Assembly: GCA_963974935.1 (NCBI GenBank)
Contig: CAXBEV010000001.1
Span: 372,001-436,000 of the forward strand
Length of the DNA stretch: 64,000 nt
Direction: 5' to 3'
Source: UBA4479 sp963974935
GTDB taxonomy: Bacteria; Pseudomonadota; Alphaproteobacteria; Rhodospirillales; Casp-alpha2
Of this stretch, positions 8,268 through 17,082 are shown piece after piece; position 1 is the first letter of the stretch; each line of letters opens with the position of its first letter. The position numbers and the translations under genes were made by a program. Below the pieces are notes generated by a model that was not told where the DNA came from, did no database searches, and saw only the letters and a list, made by a program, of their open reading frames with translations.

Positions 8268-9260
8268 CTAATTTTCAGTCGTCGCTAAAATAGATAGAAA
8301 CAATTTCATGTCAACGTTACAACCGCTGATCACGATCGCGGTTGGGCCAGGCCGTAGGTTCAGCCTGCCCGACAACATCGCGCCGACGCCGACCGCACCG
8401 CCACCTTCGGCGACAATGCGATCTTCGAAGAATAAGATGCGCATGGCGGCAGCAATCTCGGACTCACTCAGCAGTACCGTCTCGTCGATCAGGTGTTGGC
8501 ACATGTTGAGCGTCAGCGCGTTGTCCAGCCCGATGCCGCCGCCCAGCGAGTCGGCGAGGCTTTCGACCTCTTCGACCGGCACCGGTTTGCCGGCCTGCAT
8601 TGACGCCACCATTGCGGCACCCCGATCCATGGTCACGCCGACCACATGCGCGGTGGGCTGCAGGGTTTTGACGGCGAGCGCGGTACCGGCCAAAAGACCG
8701 CCGCCCGACAGTGGGACGATCAAATTGGCGATGTCCGGCATGTCTTCGATGATTTCCAGGCCAAGCGTGCCTTGCCCGGCGATCACGGCGGGTTGGTCGA
8801 AGGGGTGGATGTAGGTGAGCCCGTCCTCGGCGATCCGCGCCATCGCGGCGACCTCGGCCTCGTCTTGCGAACGGCCATGGATGACGACATCCGCACCCAG
8901 ATCGCGGATCGCGCGGACTTTCACGTCGGGCACCAATTCGGACATATAGGCCACGCACGGGATGCCGAGTGATTTTGCCGCGTGGGCAACGCCGCGCCCA
9001 TGGTTGCCGGTGGATACCGCAAGCACACCCCGACGGCGCGCCGCGTCGGAAAGCTGCATCAACGCATTGGTGGCGCCGCGCAGTTTAAAGGCACCTGTAT
9101 CTTGCATGGTCTCCAGCTTCAGGCGGACCGGATGGCCGGCGTGCTTGCTGAGGAACGGGGAGAGGCGCAGGGGCGTGCGCGTGACGAATGCGCCAATGCG
9201 GTGCGCGGCATCGCGGATGTCATTCAGGGTCACCGGCAGAGACGACGCCGGCATCGTCAT
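8268..9260 (-). CDS. eutB: Hydroxyectoine-utilisation dehydratase EutB (threonine-dehydratase fold)
   Basis: This is a 330-aa PLP enzyme of fold type II. The PLP lysine is in GAFKLRGATNAL (Lys59) and the phosphate-binding loop is PLSGGGLLAG. Alone it would be called threonine ammonia-lyase, but it is short (no ACT domain) and overlaps doeB by 4 bp, which is the classic eutB-doeB order. In that pathway EutB acts on hydroxylated diaminobutyrate derivatives from hydroxyectoine. The ectoine hydrolase (doeA/eutD) and doeC/doeD are not in the window. A general serine/threonine dehydratase role remains possible. Confidence 0.78.
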   Translation of the reverse strand: MTMPASSLPVTLNDIRDAAHRIGAFVTRTPLRLSPFLSKHAGHPVRLKLETMQDTGAFKLRGATNALMQLSDAARRRGVLAVSTGNHGRGVAHAAKSLGIPCVAYMSELVPDVKVRAIRDLGADVVIHGRSQDEAEVAAMARIAEDGLTYIHPFDQPAVIAGQGTLGLEIIEDMPDIANLIVPLSGGGLLAGTALAVKTLQPTAHVVGVTMDRGAAMVASMQAGKPVPVEEVESLADSLGGGIGLDNALTLNMCQHLIDETVLLSESEIAAAMRILFFEDRIVAEGGGAVGVGAMLSGRLNLRPGPTAIVISGCNVDMKLFLSILATTEN

Positions 9261-10279
9261 GCGCCGGCGGTTGCGGCTGCCGGCCAGTCTTCGGCGATCA
9301 CGGCCGCGCAGTCGCCCCGGTTGATGAGACCCGGCACGTGGCGGCAGACAATAAAGCCTGCGCGCTCGGCGATCAGGGGCGTCGGGTCGCGCTCCGGCTC
9401 TTCTAAGTAGTGCACGCGGGCGATCACTTCGTTTGCTTCGACGCTGTCGCCGAGCTCTTTACAGATTTCAAACAACCCTTCGGTCTTGGATGTCACGAAG
9501 CTGCCGGGCGGTGTGTGGATCAGGCGGCTGGGGGCTGGAATATCCGGCGCGCCGGCGACGACACCGGCGTGCCTGAGGATGTTCATGATTCCGCGTTCAG
9601 CCACTTCGATGGTTTCGACGCTGGACGTGGCGCCGCCGCCAAGCTCCGTCGACACGAACACTTTGCCCATATCTTCGACCACGGTGTCGATCATCCCGGC
9701 GGCGTCCAATTCGGTGAGCACCATGCCATAAGGTGCTGCGAACGTCTTCATCGCGGCCAGACTGCGGGCCATCTGATCGGGGTCGGGTAAGTCATGGATG
9801 ATCGACATCGGCACCAAGTTCATGGAGCGGCCACCCGCATGAATATCAACGACCACGTCGGCGGCGCTGATAAATCGCGTCGTCACATAGTGCGCGATCA
9901 TTTCGGTAATCGTGCCCTGTGCATTGCCGGGGAAGCAGCGGTTCATATTGCCGCCGTCGATCGGTGAGGTCCGCGCGCCAGCCCGAAATGCCGGTAGATT
10001 CAGCGCAGGCACCATGATCACGCGCCCGGTAACATCAATCGGCGCCAAGGCATGGCGCAATTTGCTGAGCGCAATCGCGCCTTCATATTCGTCGCCGTGA
10101 TTAGCCCCGGTCAGCAGCACCGTCGGGCCGGCACCGTTTTTAATCACGGAAATAGGCAGGCGGATCGAACCCCAAGACGATTCGTCGCGGGACCACGGGA
10201 TGATCAACGCGCCGTGCTGGTGGCCGTCGGCGGTGATGTCGATGTCGCAGTCTATTTTTGAAAATTCTAAATCGGTCAT
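9257..10279 (-). CDS. doeB: N-alpha-acetyl-L-2,4-diaminobutyrate deacetylase
   Basis: This 340-aa protein belongs to the succinylglutamate desuccinylase/aspartoacylase (M14-like) zinc hydrolases. The zinc ligands are His61 and Glu64 in GANHGDEYEGA and the later His in VDIHAGGRS. A C-terminal beta domain follows (TEGLFEICKELGDSVEANEV). DoeB removes acetate from the ectoine ring-opening product, giving diaminobutyrate. The 4-bp overlap with eutB marks an ectoine/hydroxyectoine catabolic operon. The starting ATG at 10279 lies 61 bp from the ggt stop, with a strong hairpin between. Confidence 0.88.
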   Translation of the reverse strand: MTDLEFSKIDCDIDITADGHQHGALIIPWSRDESSWGSIRLPISVIKNGAGPTVLLTGANHGDEYEGAIALSKLRHALAPIDVTGRVIMVPALNLPAFRAGARTSPIDGGNMNRCFPGNAQGTITEMIAHYVTTRFISAADVVVDIHAGGRSMNLVPMSIIHDLPDPDQMARSLAAMKTFAAPYGMVLTELDAAGMIDTVVEDMGKVFVSTELGGGATSSVETIEVAERGIMNILRHAGVVAGAPDIPAPSRLIHTPPGSFVTSKTEGLFEICKELGDSVEANEVIARVHYLEEPERDPTPLIAERAGFIVCRHVPGLINRGDCAAVIAEDWPAAATAGA

Positions 10280-10297
10280 GCGCGCAGTGTGCGGGAT

Positions 10298-10322
10298 GGG
10301 GTGCCTCGTTTCAAGGCACCCC
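10298..10322 (-). terminator. Hairpin between ggt and doeB
   Basis: A perfect 9-bp stem (ggggtgcct / aggcacccc) with a 7-nt loop lies between the ggt stop and the doeB start. No clear T-run follows on the minus strand, so it may be a processing or partial termination site rather than a full terminator. Confidence 0.5.
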
Positions 10323-10340
10323 GCCGCGTTTCAGTGTCGA

Positions 10341-11939
10341 TTAGTAACCGACTGCACAGCCGTCTTTGCGCGGGTCAGAGCCGCCGGTCAGGATGCCGGT
10401 TTCCCAATCGATCCAGATCGCTTGGCTGCCACCGATGGGCTTCCCTGGCTTGATGCGCTTGTGTCCCAAGGCTTCTAGGCCTGCAATCGTCTCTGCGGGC
10501 AGGGTGCCTTCCATTTCCACGTCCATGGAATTGGCAATCGGGAACACGCGCGGCGCATCTTGGGCTTCTTGAATATCCATGCCGAAATCCAGCATTTTCG
10601 TCAAGAACTGCATATGGCCGAACGATTGGTACTGTCCACCCATCACGCCGAATGACATCACTGCCTTGTCACCTTGGCCGACCATGGCCGGGATGATCGT
10701 GTGCATCGGGCGTTTGCCCGGTGCGATGCAGTTCAGATGACCATCGATCAAGTTGAAGCCTTGGCCACGGTTGGTCAGCATGACGCCCGATTTCGGTGCC
10801 ATCTGCACCGAGCCGAAGTTAGAAAACAGTGTGTTGATAAAGCTGCATGCGTTGCGGTCTTTGTCGACGACTGAGATATAGACCGTGCTGTCGTTGCTCG
10901 GCATTTTGACCGGCGGCAACGGATCAAGGGCACGGGATGGATCAAACTCGGATGCCAGGTCCTTGGCGTGCGCATCTGACAACAGATAGTCGACTGGCAC
11001 GTCCACCTTATTCGGATCGGCCACGAACATGTTGCGGTCTTGATAGCCGAGACGCCCGTATTCGATTTCCCGGTGCAGGCGCTCCACCGATAACGGATCA
11101 ACGCCGGCCACAGGAATATCTCTGAGCATGTTCAGCAGCAACAACGCGATGATGCCTTGGCCGTTCGGCGGGCACTCATAGATATCATAGCCGCGATAGT
11201 TGGTCGAAATCGGCGTCACGTATTCACCGGCGGCAATCTTAAAGTCTTCGAGGGTATGCAGACCGCCCCGCGACTGCAGATACGACACCATATCTTCGGC
11301 GACGTCGCCGGTATAGAACGCGTCGCGTCCATGCTCGGCAATCTTGGCGAGGGTCGCAGCAAGTTCCGGCTGATGGTGCATTTCGCCGACGCCAGGCGTC
11401 CGCCCGTTCGGCATAAACACGCGCTTCGATGCTTCGTCGTTGGCAAGCAAATGTACTTGGCTTGCAAAATCAACCGATACCCGCGATGACACCGGATAGC
11501 CGTCCCTGGCGTATTCGATGGCGGGTTGTAGCAATTCGCCGAGATCCATCGTGCCGTGGTCGCGGATCAACGTGTCCCAGGCGTCGATCACGCCGGGGAT
11601 GATCACGGAATGCGGGGTTTGGCGTTCCAACGATGTGATGCCGTTGTCGCGATACCACTCTGGGGTCGCCGCCATCGGTGCGCGCCCAGACCCGTTGAAC
11701 GCGATCATGTCTTTGATCGCGCCGCCGGGCGCGTACATACAAAAATTATCACCGCCGATGCCGGTCGATTCCGGTTCGACCACACACTGCACGGCGCATG
11801 CGGCGACGGCCGCATCCATGGCGTTGCCACCGCGTCGTAGGATATCGAGACCGACAGCTGTCGAAATCGCATGCGAGGTAGCAACCATGCCATTCTTGCC
11901 GTGAGCGGGGGAACGACCGGGTTTTTCGAGATCGCGCAT
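10341..11939 (-). CDS. ggt: Gamma-glutamyltransferase family protein
   Basis: This 532-aa Ntn-hydrolase precursor belongs to the gamma-glutamyltranspeptidase family. The autoprocessing nucleophile is Thr352 in NDSTVYISVVD, where the canonical motif is TTHxSVVD, so the position after the Thr is changed to Val. Family motifs TAVGLDILRRGGNAMDAAVA and VEPESTGIGGDNF are intact. No signal peptide is visible, unlike the periplasmic E. coli enzyme, so it is probably the cytoplasmic YwrD-like type. The substrate could be glutathione or a gamma-glutamyl compound. It is divergent from the TTT transporter operon that begins at 12128. Confidence 0.88.
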   Translation of the reverse strand: MRDLEKPGRSPAHGKNGMVATSHAISTAVGLDILRRGGNAMDAAVAACAVQCVVEPESTGIGGDNFCMYAPGGAIKDMIAFNGSGRAPMAATPEWYRDNGITSLERQTPHSVIIPGVIDAWDTLIRDHGTMDLGELLQPAIEYARDGYPVSSRVSVDFASQVHLLANDEASKRVFMPNGRTPGVGEMHHQPELAATLAKIAEHGRDAFYTGDVAEDMVSYLQSRGGLHTLEDFKIAAGEYVTPISTNYRGYDIYECPPNGQGIIALLLLNMLRDIPVAGVDPLSVERLHREIEYGRLGYQDRNMFVADPNKVDVPVDYLLSDAHAKDLASEFDPSRALDPLPPVKMPSNDSTVYISVVDKDRNACSFINTLFSNFGSVQMAPKSGVMLTNRGQGFNLIDGHLNCIAPGKRPMHTIIPAMVGQGDKAVMSFGVMGGQYQSFGHMQFLTKMLDFGMDIQEAQDAPRVFPIANSMDVEMEGTLPAETIAGLEALGHKRIKPGKPIGGSQAIWIDWETGILTGGSDPRKDGCAVGY

Positions 11940-12127
11940 TTGCTTTCCTTAATCTGATTGTTCTTGTTTGGGCCATCGAATGCGGCGCTAACTTTTGTGG
12001 ATAAATATTCATACAGAATTCATCAAGGTACTGGCTAGCCGGAAATTCCTGGGTTAACCTTTTTCTCAATTGACGCTCGAACGTGTTGTATCGGGCGCAA
12101 GAACTAAAAACCTATGGGAGTTTCACG

Positions 12128-13105
12128 ATGAATAAGAAGTATTTGGGCGGTATCTTTGCCGCTGCTGTCGTCGGTTTGGCTGGCACCTTCGGCGCCGGCA
12201 CAGCCCAGGCTGATGGTTTTTCATGCTCGACGGCGAAGCTGATTGTGCCTTGGAAAGCTGGTGGCGGCACCGCGGTGATTTTCAACATCTTTGAAAATAT
12301 CATCAACAACGACATCAAAGCCGAGCCGAAAATCCAGGTCGTCACGATCTCTGGTCAGGGCGGCAACAAAGGCGCGAAAGAAGCCAAAGACTCCAAACCC
12401 GATGGCTGCACGCTTTTTGCAATCCACCAAAGCGCCATCGTTAGCTATCTGAACGGACGCGTGGATTTCACCTGGGATGCTTTCGACATGGTCGCTCAGG
12501 TCACCAAGACGCCGGAAATTCTCGGTGCGTCGGGTCAAGCCCCTTGGAACAATTTTGCTGAATTCAAAAAATTCGGCATCGAACACCCAGGCGAAGCCCT
12601 CACGGGTGCCACGTTCGGCTCCACCAGCCAGTTCATGTGGCTGTTGCTCGAAGATCTGACCGGCATGAAGTTCAAGTACGTGCCTTTTGACGGCACGCGG
12701 GAGCGGATGACCGCGTTGCTCTCGAATACGGTTCAGCTTGGCACCATCAACGTTGCATCGGGCCGTAAGTACATCGAAAGCGGCGAGCTGAAAGCCTATG
12801 CGATCGCTGATGATGAGCGTTCCAAGCATTTGCCAGATCTGCCGACGCTGAAAGAACTGGGCGTCGACATGAACTACGCGTTGGTGCGTGGTGTTGTGGC
12901 ACCGAAAGGCACGCCGAAGGCGATGATCGATCATTGGTCGGAAGTCTTCAAAAAGGCAGCCGAGAACATGAAGCTGAAAGAACAGCTCGAAGCCAAAGGT
13001 ACGGTCGTCAAATGGGTCGGCCCGAAAGGCTATGCTGAATGGTTCAAAAAAGAATATGACGACCACGAGCGCGTCGCTATCAAGATCGGCATGTACAAGA
13101 AATAA
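12128..13105 (+). CDS. tctC: Tripartite tricarboxylate transporter substrate-binding protein (TctC family)
   Basis: This 325-aa periplasmic binding protein has a clear signal peptide (MNKKYLGGIFAAAVVGLAGT, cleavage after AQA). Its Bug/TctC domain shows LIVPWKAGGGTAVIF, the usual ligand-loop entry motif of the family. The ATG at 12128 is preceded by GGGAG at correct spacing; the frame is open to 12083 but that extension would spoil the signal peptide. It delivers a carboxylate-type ligand to TctAB. Two membrane genes and a decarboxylase/dehydrogenase set follow, so its ligand is presumably their substrate. Confidence 0.92.
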   Translation: MNKKYLGGIFAAAVVGLAGTFGAGTAQADGFSCSTAKLIVPWKAGGGTAVIFNIFENIINNDIKAEPKIQVVTISGQGGNKGAKEAKDSKPDGCTLFAIHQSAIVSYLNGRVDFTWDAFDMVAQVTKTPEILGASGQAPWNNFAEFKKFGIEHPGEALTGATFGSTSQFMWLLLEDLTGMKFKYVPFDGTRERMTALLSNTVQLGTINVASGRKYIESGELKAYAIADDERSKHLPDLPTLKELGVDMNYALVRGVVAPKGTPKAMIDHWSEVFKKAAENMKLKEQLEAKGTVVKWVGPKGYAEWFKKEYDDHERVAIKIGMYKK

Positions 13106-13127
13106 GCTGATCTGACTTTTTCCGGGG

Positions 13128-13154
13128 CAGGGACGGTGCGGTGCACCGTCCCTG
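13128..13154 (+). terminator. Strong hairpin between tctC and tctB (attenuator)
   Basis: A perfect 12-bp stem (cagggacggtgc / gcaccgtccctg) with a 3-nt loop lies in the tctC-tctB gap. Such hairpins often end or protect part of the transcript, so that the binding protein is made in excess over the membrane subunits. Confidence 0.65.
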
Positions 13155-13198
13155 TGGCCGGTTTATTTTTCTATCATTTGGAATTTGGGTGAGCAGCC

Positions 13199-13687
13199 AT
13201 GAGCCGCCTTAATCGCGACACCATTATTGCGCTGTTTATGATGGTCATGTGGTCCGTATTTCTATGGGCCAGCTTTGATATTCGGCAAATTGACTACGGC
13301 ACCATGGGCGCCGAAGTCTGGCCGCGTGGTATCGTTATATTGCTGATTGTTTTAACGGCGATTTATTTATTTCAAAGCCTGCGCGCCGGCGCGGACGAAG
13401 TGCCTGATGAGCCGTTCACCATCAAAGGTTGGTTCACGAAGTACCGCAATCCGCTTTGGTGTTACGCGCTGTATTTCCTGTTCCTGCTGTCATTGCCGGT
13501 GCTTGGTATGTTGATCGGCGGGGTCTTGCTTGTGTTCTGCTTGCTGACCGTGCTCGGCGGGCATACGCCGCGCGACCTCGCGATCCATGCTGCGATCGCG
13601 TTGATCTCGATCGCCGGGATGTGGGCGATCTTCACTTTTGCGCTGGGCGTGATTTTGCCGCAGGGCATGATCTTCACGACGTTGTAG
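13199..13687 (+). CDS. tctB: TctB-family small membrane subunit of the TTT transporter
   Basis: This 162-aa protein has four hydrophobic segments, normal for TctB. It begins MSRLNRDTIIALFMMVMWSV and contains GAEVWPRGIVILLIVLTAIY, the usual first-loop and second-helix pattern. The fourth helix is followed by the short tail LPQGMIFTTL. It should pair with TctA in the inner membrane to drive ion-coupled uptake of the ligand bound by TctC. Ten bases separate it from tctA. Confidence 0.88.
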   Translation: MSRLNRDTIIALFMMVMWSVFLWASFDIRQIDYGTMGAEVWPRGIVILLIVLTAIYLFQSLRAGADEVPDEPFTIKGWFTKYRNPLWCYALYFLFLLSLPVLGMLIGGVLLVFCLLTVLGGHTPRDLAIHAAIALISIAGMWAIFTFALGVILPQGMIFTTL

Positions 13688-13696
13688 GGGCCGACA

Positions 13697-15382
13697 ATGA
13701 TCTTTGAAAATATCATCCTTGCGGTCCAAGAACTGGCGACGTTCAAAACGTTGCTGTTGATGTCGGTCGGCACGATCGCCGGCTTGATCGCGGGCGCTAT
13801 TCCGGGTTTCACGATTGCCATGGCTGTCGTGCTGACATTGCCGTTCACCTTCGGGATGCCGCCGGCGCAGGGTCTTGCGACGATGATTGGTGTATTTGTC
13901 GGCGGTCTTTCGGGCGGTTTGATGTCAGGTATTTTAATCGGCATCCCGGGGACGCCGAGTTCCGTCGCGACAACATTCGATGGTTTCCCGATGGCGCGTA
14001 AGGGCAAGCCCGGCTTGGCGTTGGGGCTTGGGGTCTGGGCCTCATTTTTCGGCGGCACGATCTCGGCGGTGTTGCTGGTGACGCTGGCGCCGCAGTTGGC
14101 GCGGATTGGCCTAGAGTTCCAGCCTTGGGATTATTTCGCGTTGATCATCTTCGCGCTGACGATTGCGGCTAGTCTTGCCGGCGCGAACTTGATCAAAGGT
14201 TTGATCGCTGCCGCACTGGGGTTGTTGATCGCGACCATCGGTGAGGACACCGTCAACGGTATCGCACGCTTTAACTTTGGCTCAGACTCGCTGAAGCAGG
14301 GCTTTGACTTCCTGCCGGTGCTGATCGGTTTGTTCGCGTTCTCACAACTGCTCAGCGATATTCAAGATCGAGTGCGGGCACGGGAGAAACTGACTGAGAC
14401 CAGTGGCGTCAACGCGCGGATCGAACACCGCAAAGCTGCTGTGATGGTCTTGAAAAGCTGGGTCAACTTGCTGCGGTCGTCATTGATCGGTGTGTTTACC
14501 GGCATCTTGCCCGCCGCCGGCAGTACGATTTCCAACATCTTGGCCTATGATCAAGCGAAAAAGGCATCAAAGAATCCGCAGGAATTCGGTACCGGTTGTG
14601 CCGACGGCATCATTGCACCGGAATCGGCCAACAATGCGACCGCAGGCGGTGCATTGATCACGATGATGGCGTTGGGTATTCCGGGTGATATTGTGACGGC
14701 GGTGATGCTGGGGGCGCTGTTGATCCACGACGTGATCCCGAGCCCTAGCTTTATCAACGATTCACCGGTGCTCGCGTATGCAATCTTTATTGCGTTCTTC
14801 GTTGCCAACTTCTTGATGTTGTTCTTGCAGTCAGGCGCGCTCAAGCTGTTCGTGCTGATCACCAAGGTGCGCATGTACGTGCTGGCCAGCATCATATTGG
14901 CGTATTGCGGGATCGGCATTTTCGCGCTCAACAACGTTGCCTTTGATATGTGGACGCTGTTTTGGTTTGGCATCTTGGGTTACGTGATGCGGAACTTGGG
15001 CTTCCCGTTGGCACCGATGATTTTGGGCGTCGTGCTGGGGCGGATTGCCGAACTGTGGCTGTCGCGCGCCACTGCAATTACCACCGACATATCGCCGTTC
15101 TTCACGCATCCGTGGTCGCTGTTCTTTATCATCTTAGCGGTGTTCTCGATGTTCTTCTCATCATATCAGACGCAACGTGGGCACAAGGCATGGACGATCT
15201 TCTACACACCCGCGCTGATCGCATTGTTGTCTGTGCCGATGTTTATGATGGTCGGCTCGGTACGACCTGTTCTAGGTGGCGGGTTGCTCGTGATTGCTGC
15301 GATTATGATGTATCGATCACATAAGCGCGGTTGGAAAGTCGACCCGACCGATGCGGACGATCACCGTTTATCTGAAGGCTGA
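13697..15382 (+). CDS. tctA: TctA-family large membrane subunit of the TTT transporter
   Basis: This 561-aa polytopic protein has the TctA/DUF112 hallmarks: GTIAGLIAGAIPGFTIAMAV near the start, VGGLSGGLMSGILIGIPGTP, and the second half-repeat FTGILPAAGSTISNI with APESANNATAGGAL. The length is slightly above the usual 500 aa because of extra C-terminal hydrophobic segments after residue 450. Together with TctC and TctB it forms an inner-membrane uptake system. The decarboxylase subunit gene starts 26 bp downstream. Confidence 0.92.
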   Translation: MIFENIILAVQELATFKTLLLMSVGTIAGLIAGAIPGFTIAMAVVLTLPFTFGMPPAQGLATMIGVFVGGLSGGLMSGILIGIPGTPSSVATTFDGFPMARKGKPGLALGLGVWASFFGGTISAVLLVTLAPQLARIGLEFQPWDYFALIIFALTIAASLAGANLIKGLIAAALGLLIATIGEDTVNGIARFNFGSDSLKQGFDFLPVLIGLFAFSQLLSDIQDRVRAREKLTETSGVNARIEHRKAAVMVLKSWVNLLRSSLIGVFTGILPAAGSTISNILAYDQAKKASKNPQEFGTGCADGIIAPESANNATAGGALITMMALGIPGDIVTAVMLGALLIHDVIPSPSFINDSPVLAYAIFIAFFVANFLMLFLQSGALKLFVLITKVRMYVLASIILAYCGIGIFALNNVAFDMWTLFWFGILGYVMRNLGFPLAPMILGVVLGRIAELWLSRATAITTDISPFFTHPWSLFFIILAVFSMFFSSYQTQRGHKAWTIFYTPALIALLSVPMFMMVGSVRPVLGGGLLVIAAIMMYRSHKRGWKVDPTDADDHRLSEG

Positions 15383-15408
15383 TACGCATATAAACTTGGG
15401 GGATACCT

Positions 15409-15918
15409 ATGGAGTGGGCTGACGACATCTATGCTGCGTTCAAGGGCGCCGGCATCAATCAAGTGGCGTACGTGCCGGATGCCGGCCACAAGCGCCTGAT
15501 CAATGCGTGCATTGCCGACAACGACATCCAAACCGTCTCGTTGACCACCGAAGAAGAAGGCGTCGCGGTGTCTGCCGGGGCGTGGCTGGGCGGCGATAAG
15601 TGTGTTTTGCTGATGCAGTCGTCGGGCGTCGGGAACTGTATCAATATGCTGTCGTTGATCGAAACCTGCCGTTTCCCGTTCGTCACCTTCGTCACCATGC
15701 GCGGCCAATGGCATGAATTTAACCCGTGGCAGATGCCGATGGGCACCACCACAAAGTTGGCGCTTGAGACGTCGGGACTGCTCGTCGACGAGGTCGATGA
15801 TCCGAACGACGTCGGCCCGCGCGCTGCGGCGGCGCTGCATAAGGCCTTCGTCGGGGCGCAATCGACGGCGCTGCTGTTGGGGCAGCGCTTGGTTCCCGTC
15901 AAGACGTTTGGTAAGTGA
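15409..15918 (+). CDS. Thiamine-diphosphate decarboxylase, N-terminal (Pyr) subunit, ComD-like
   Basis: This 169-aa protein equals only the Pyr domain of TPP-dependent 2-oxo-acid decarboxylases. The catalytic Glu lies in TVSLTTEEEGVAVSAGAWLG and is followed by LLMQSSGVGNCINMLSLIE. Split alpha/beta subunits of this size are typical of sulfopyruvate decarboxylase (ComDE) and relatives of phosphonopyruvate decarboxylase. A strong GGGGGA ribosome-binding site precedes the ATG. The PP-domain subunit follows 7 bp later. The substrate is unknown, but an aldehyde product would fit the downstream aldehyde dehydrogenase. Confidence 0.8.
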   Translation: MEWADDIYAAFKGAGINQVAYVPDAGHKRLINACIADNDIQTVSLTTEEEGVAVSAGAWLGGDKCVLLMQSSGVGNCINMLSLIETCRFPFVTFVTMRGQWHEFNPWQMPMGTTTKLALETSGLLVDEVDDPNDVGPRAAAALHKAFVGAQSTALLLGQRLVPVKTFGK

Positions 15919-15925
15919 GGATGCA

Positions 15926-16528
15926 ATGATGAGCGAACGCGCTGAGCAATTTCCCCTGCACCGTCGAGACGTTGCCAAGACTCTGTTGCACGCCAAGGAC
16001 GATATGCTGATCGTCACAGGTTTGGGCTCGACAAACTGGGATTTTACCGCCGCCGGCGACCAGCCACGGATATTTCCGTTGTGGGGCGCGATGGGCGGCG
16101 CGGTGCCGATCGGCTTAGGGCTGGCCCTCGCGCAACCGAATAAACGCGTCATGGTCGCAACCGGCGACGGCGAGATGCTGATGGGCATCGGCGCGTTGGC
16201 AACGGTTGCCGTGAAGGCGCCGAAGAATCTGGCGATCTGCGTGTTTGATAACGAACGCTACGGCGAAACCGGCATGCAGACCACGCATACCGCAAGCGTT
16301 ACCGACTTGGCACTGACCGCGAAAGGCCTCGGCATCCAAGACGCCGACACGATTGCCGACGAAGCAGAACTGAAGGCAAACCTGGACGCCATCACCAACG
16401 CCGACGGTCCGATTTTCCGCGTCATCAAAGTCCGCGCCGAACCACTTGATTTTGTGCTGCCATCTAAAGACGGCGTGCACCTGAAAAACCGTTTCCGCGC
16501 GAACCTTTTGGGCGAGAACGCTTTGTGA
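15926..16528 (+). CDS. Thiamine-diphosphate decarboxylase, C-terminal (PP) subunit, ComE-like
   Basis: This protein of about 200 aa carries the TPP/Mg2+ motif beginning VATGDGEMLMGIGALATV and ending at FDNERYGETGMQT, i.e. GDG to N at the expected spacing. It complements the preceding Pyr subunit. I chose the ATG at 15926 because GAGG sits just before it; a second ATG at 15929 is equally usable. The frame is open further upstream inside the previous gene, but that part is not protein-like. The pair should decarboxylate a 2-oxo acid in the cytoplasm. Confidence 0.82.
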   Translation: MMSERAEQFPLHRRDVAKTLLHAKDDMLIVTGLGSTNWDFTAAGDQPRIFPLWGAMGGAVPIGLGLALAQPNKRVMVATGDGEMLMGIGALATVAVKAPKNLAICVFDNERYGETGMQTTHTASVTDLALTAKGLGIQDADTIADEAELKANLDAITNADGPIFRVIKVRAEPLDFVLPSKDGVHLKNRFRANLLGENAL

Positions 16529-16532
16529 GAAT

Positions 16533-16628
16533 ATCCTTCGAGACGCCGCTACGCGACTCCTCAGGATGAGGTTATAGTATTATCCTCATCCTGAGGAGCG
16601 CGCCCAAAGGGCGGGCGTCTCGAAGGAT
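16533..16628. repeat. Intergenic palindromic repeat (REP-like stem-loop)
   Basis: Two nested inverted repeats form one long stem: outer arms atccttcgagacgcc (16533-16547) and ggcgtctcgaaggat (16614-16628), and inner arms ctcctcaggatgagg (16557-16571) and cctcatcctgaggag (16584-16598). This matches a dispersed intergenic palindrome common in many alphaproteobacteria. It lies between two genes of the operon and may adjust mRNA stability. Confidence 0.85.
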
Positions 16629-16650
16629 CAGGCAATACAAGGAGGGCATC

Positions 16651-17058
16651 ATGTTGGCGGATGATTTGAGTGCGATCCATACTTGTATCGCGAACTATTT
16701 CGACGCGCTTTATACCGGCGATACGGCGCTGCTGATGGGCAAAGTTTTTCATCCGAACGCGCATCTGTATGCCGCAGATATGAACGGCGCATTCGTCGAT
16801 TGGCCGATGGATGAATTCAAGGCGATCATTGAGGGCCGCCCGTCGCCGCAAGCGAACGGGGCGGACCGTGACGAGCGGATCGTGATGATTGATGAAGCCG
16901 GGCCCGATACCGTGATGGTCAAGGTCGAAGTTTTGGTCGGCACGCGGGAATTCATCGATTATCTATCACTTTTGAAATTGGACGGCGCTTGGCGGATTAT
17001 TTCCAAGACATGCGTGATGGTGAACGATCGCGCGCAGCAAAAAGCGGCAGCAGAATAA
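16651..17058 (+). CDS. NTF2/SnoaL-like small protein
   Basis: This 135-aa protein has the NTF2-fold pattern: an N-terminal helix (IHTCIANYFDALYTGDTALL), the conserved FHPNAHLYA segment, and a C-terminal strand pair with LLKLDGAWRIISKTCVMV. It resembles the putative lumazine-binding/SnoaL-like group. Such proteins act as small isomerases, dehydratases or ligand binders. It is preceded by AAGGAGG and sits between the decarboxylase and aldehyde dehydrogenase genes, so it probably works on an intermediate of that pathway. The reaction cannot be assigned. Confidence 0.8.
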   Translation: MLADDLSAIHTCIANYFDALYTGDTALLMGKVFHPNAHLYAADMNGAFVDWPMDEFKAIIEGRPSPQANGADRDERIVMIDEAGPDTVMVKVEVLVGTREFIDYLSLLKLDGAWRIISKTCVMVNDRAQQKAAAE

Positions 17059-17082
17059 AATAATATCTTTGGGAGAGGCATC

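Noticed and set aside
8268..9260. Biosynthetic threonine dehydratase IlvA
   Set aside because: The protein is short, lacks the regulatory C-terminal domain and is coupled to doeB, which fits EutB better.
12221..13066. Long minus-strand frame within tctC
   Set aside because: It is an antisense shadow of the binding-protein gene, has no recognisable domain, and its residues follow the mirrored codon pattern of tctC.
16561..16851. Minus-strand frame at the palindromic repeat
   Set aside because: It is antisense to the NTF2-like gene and begins in a dispersed repeat.
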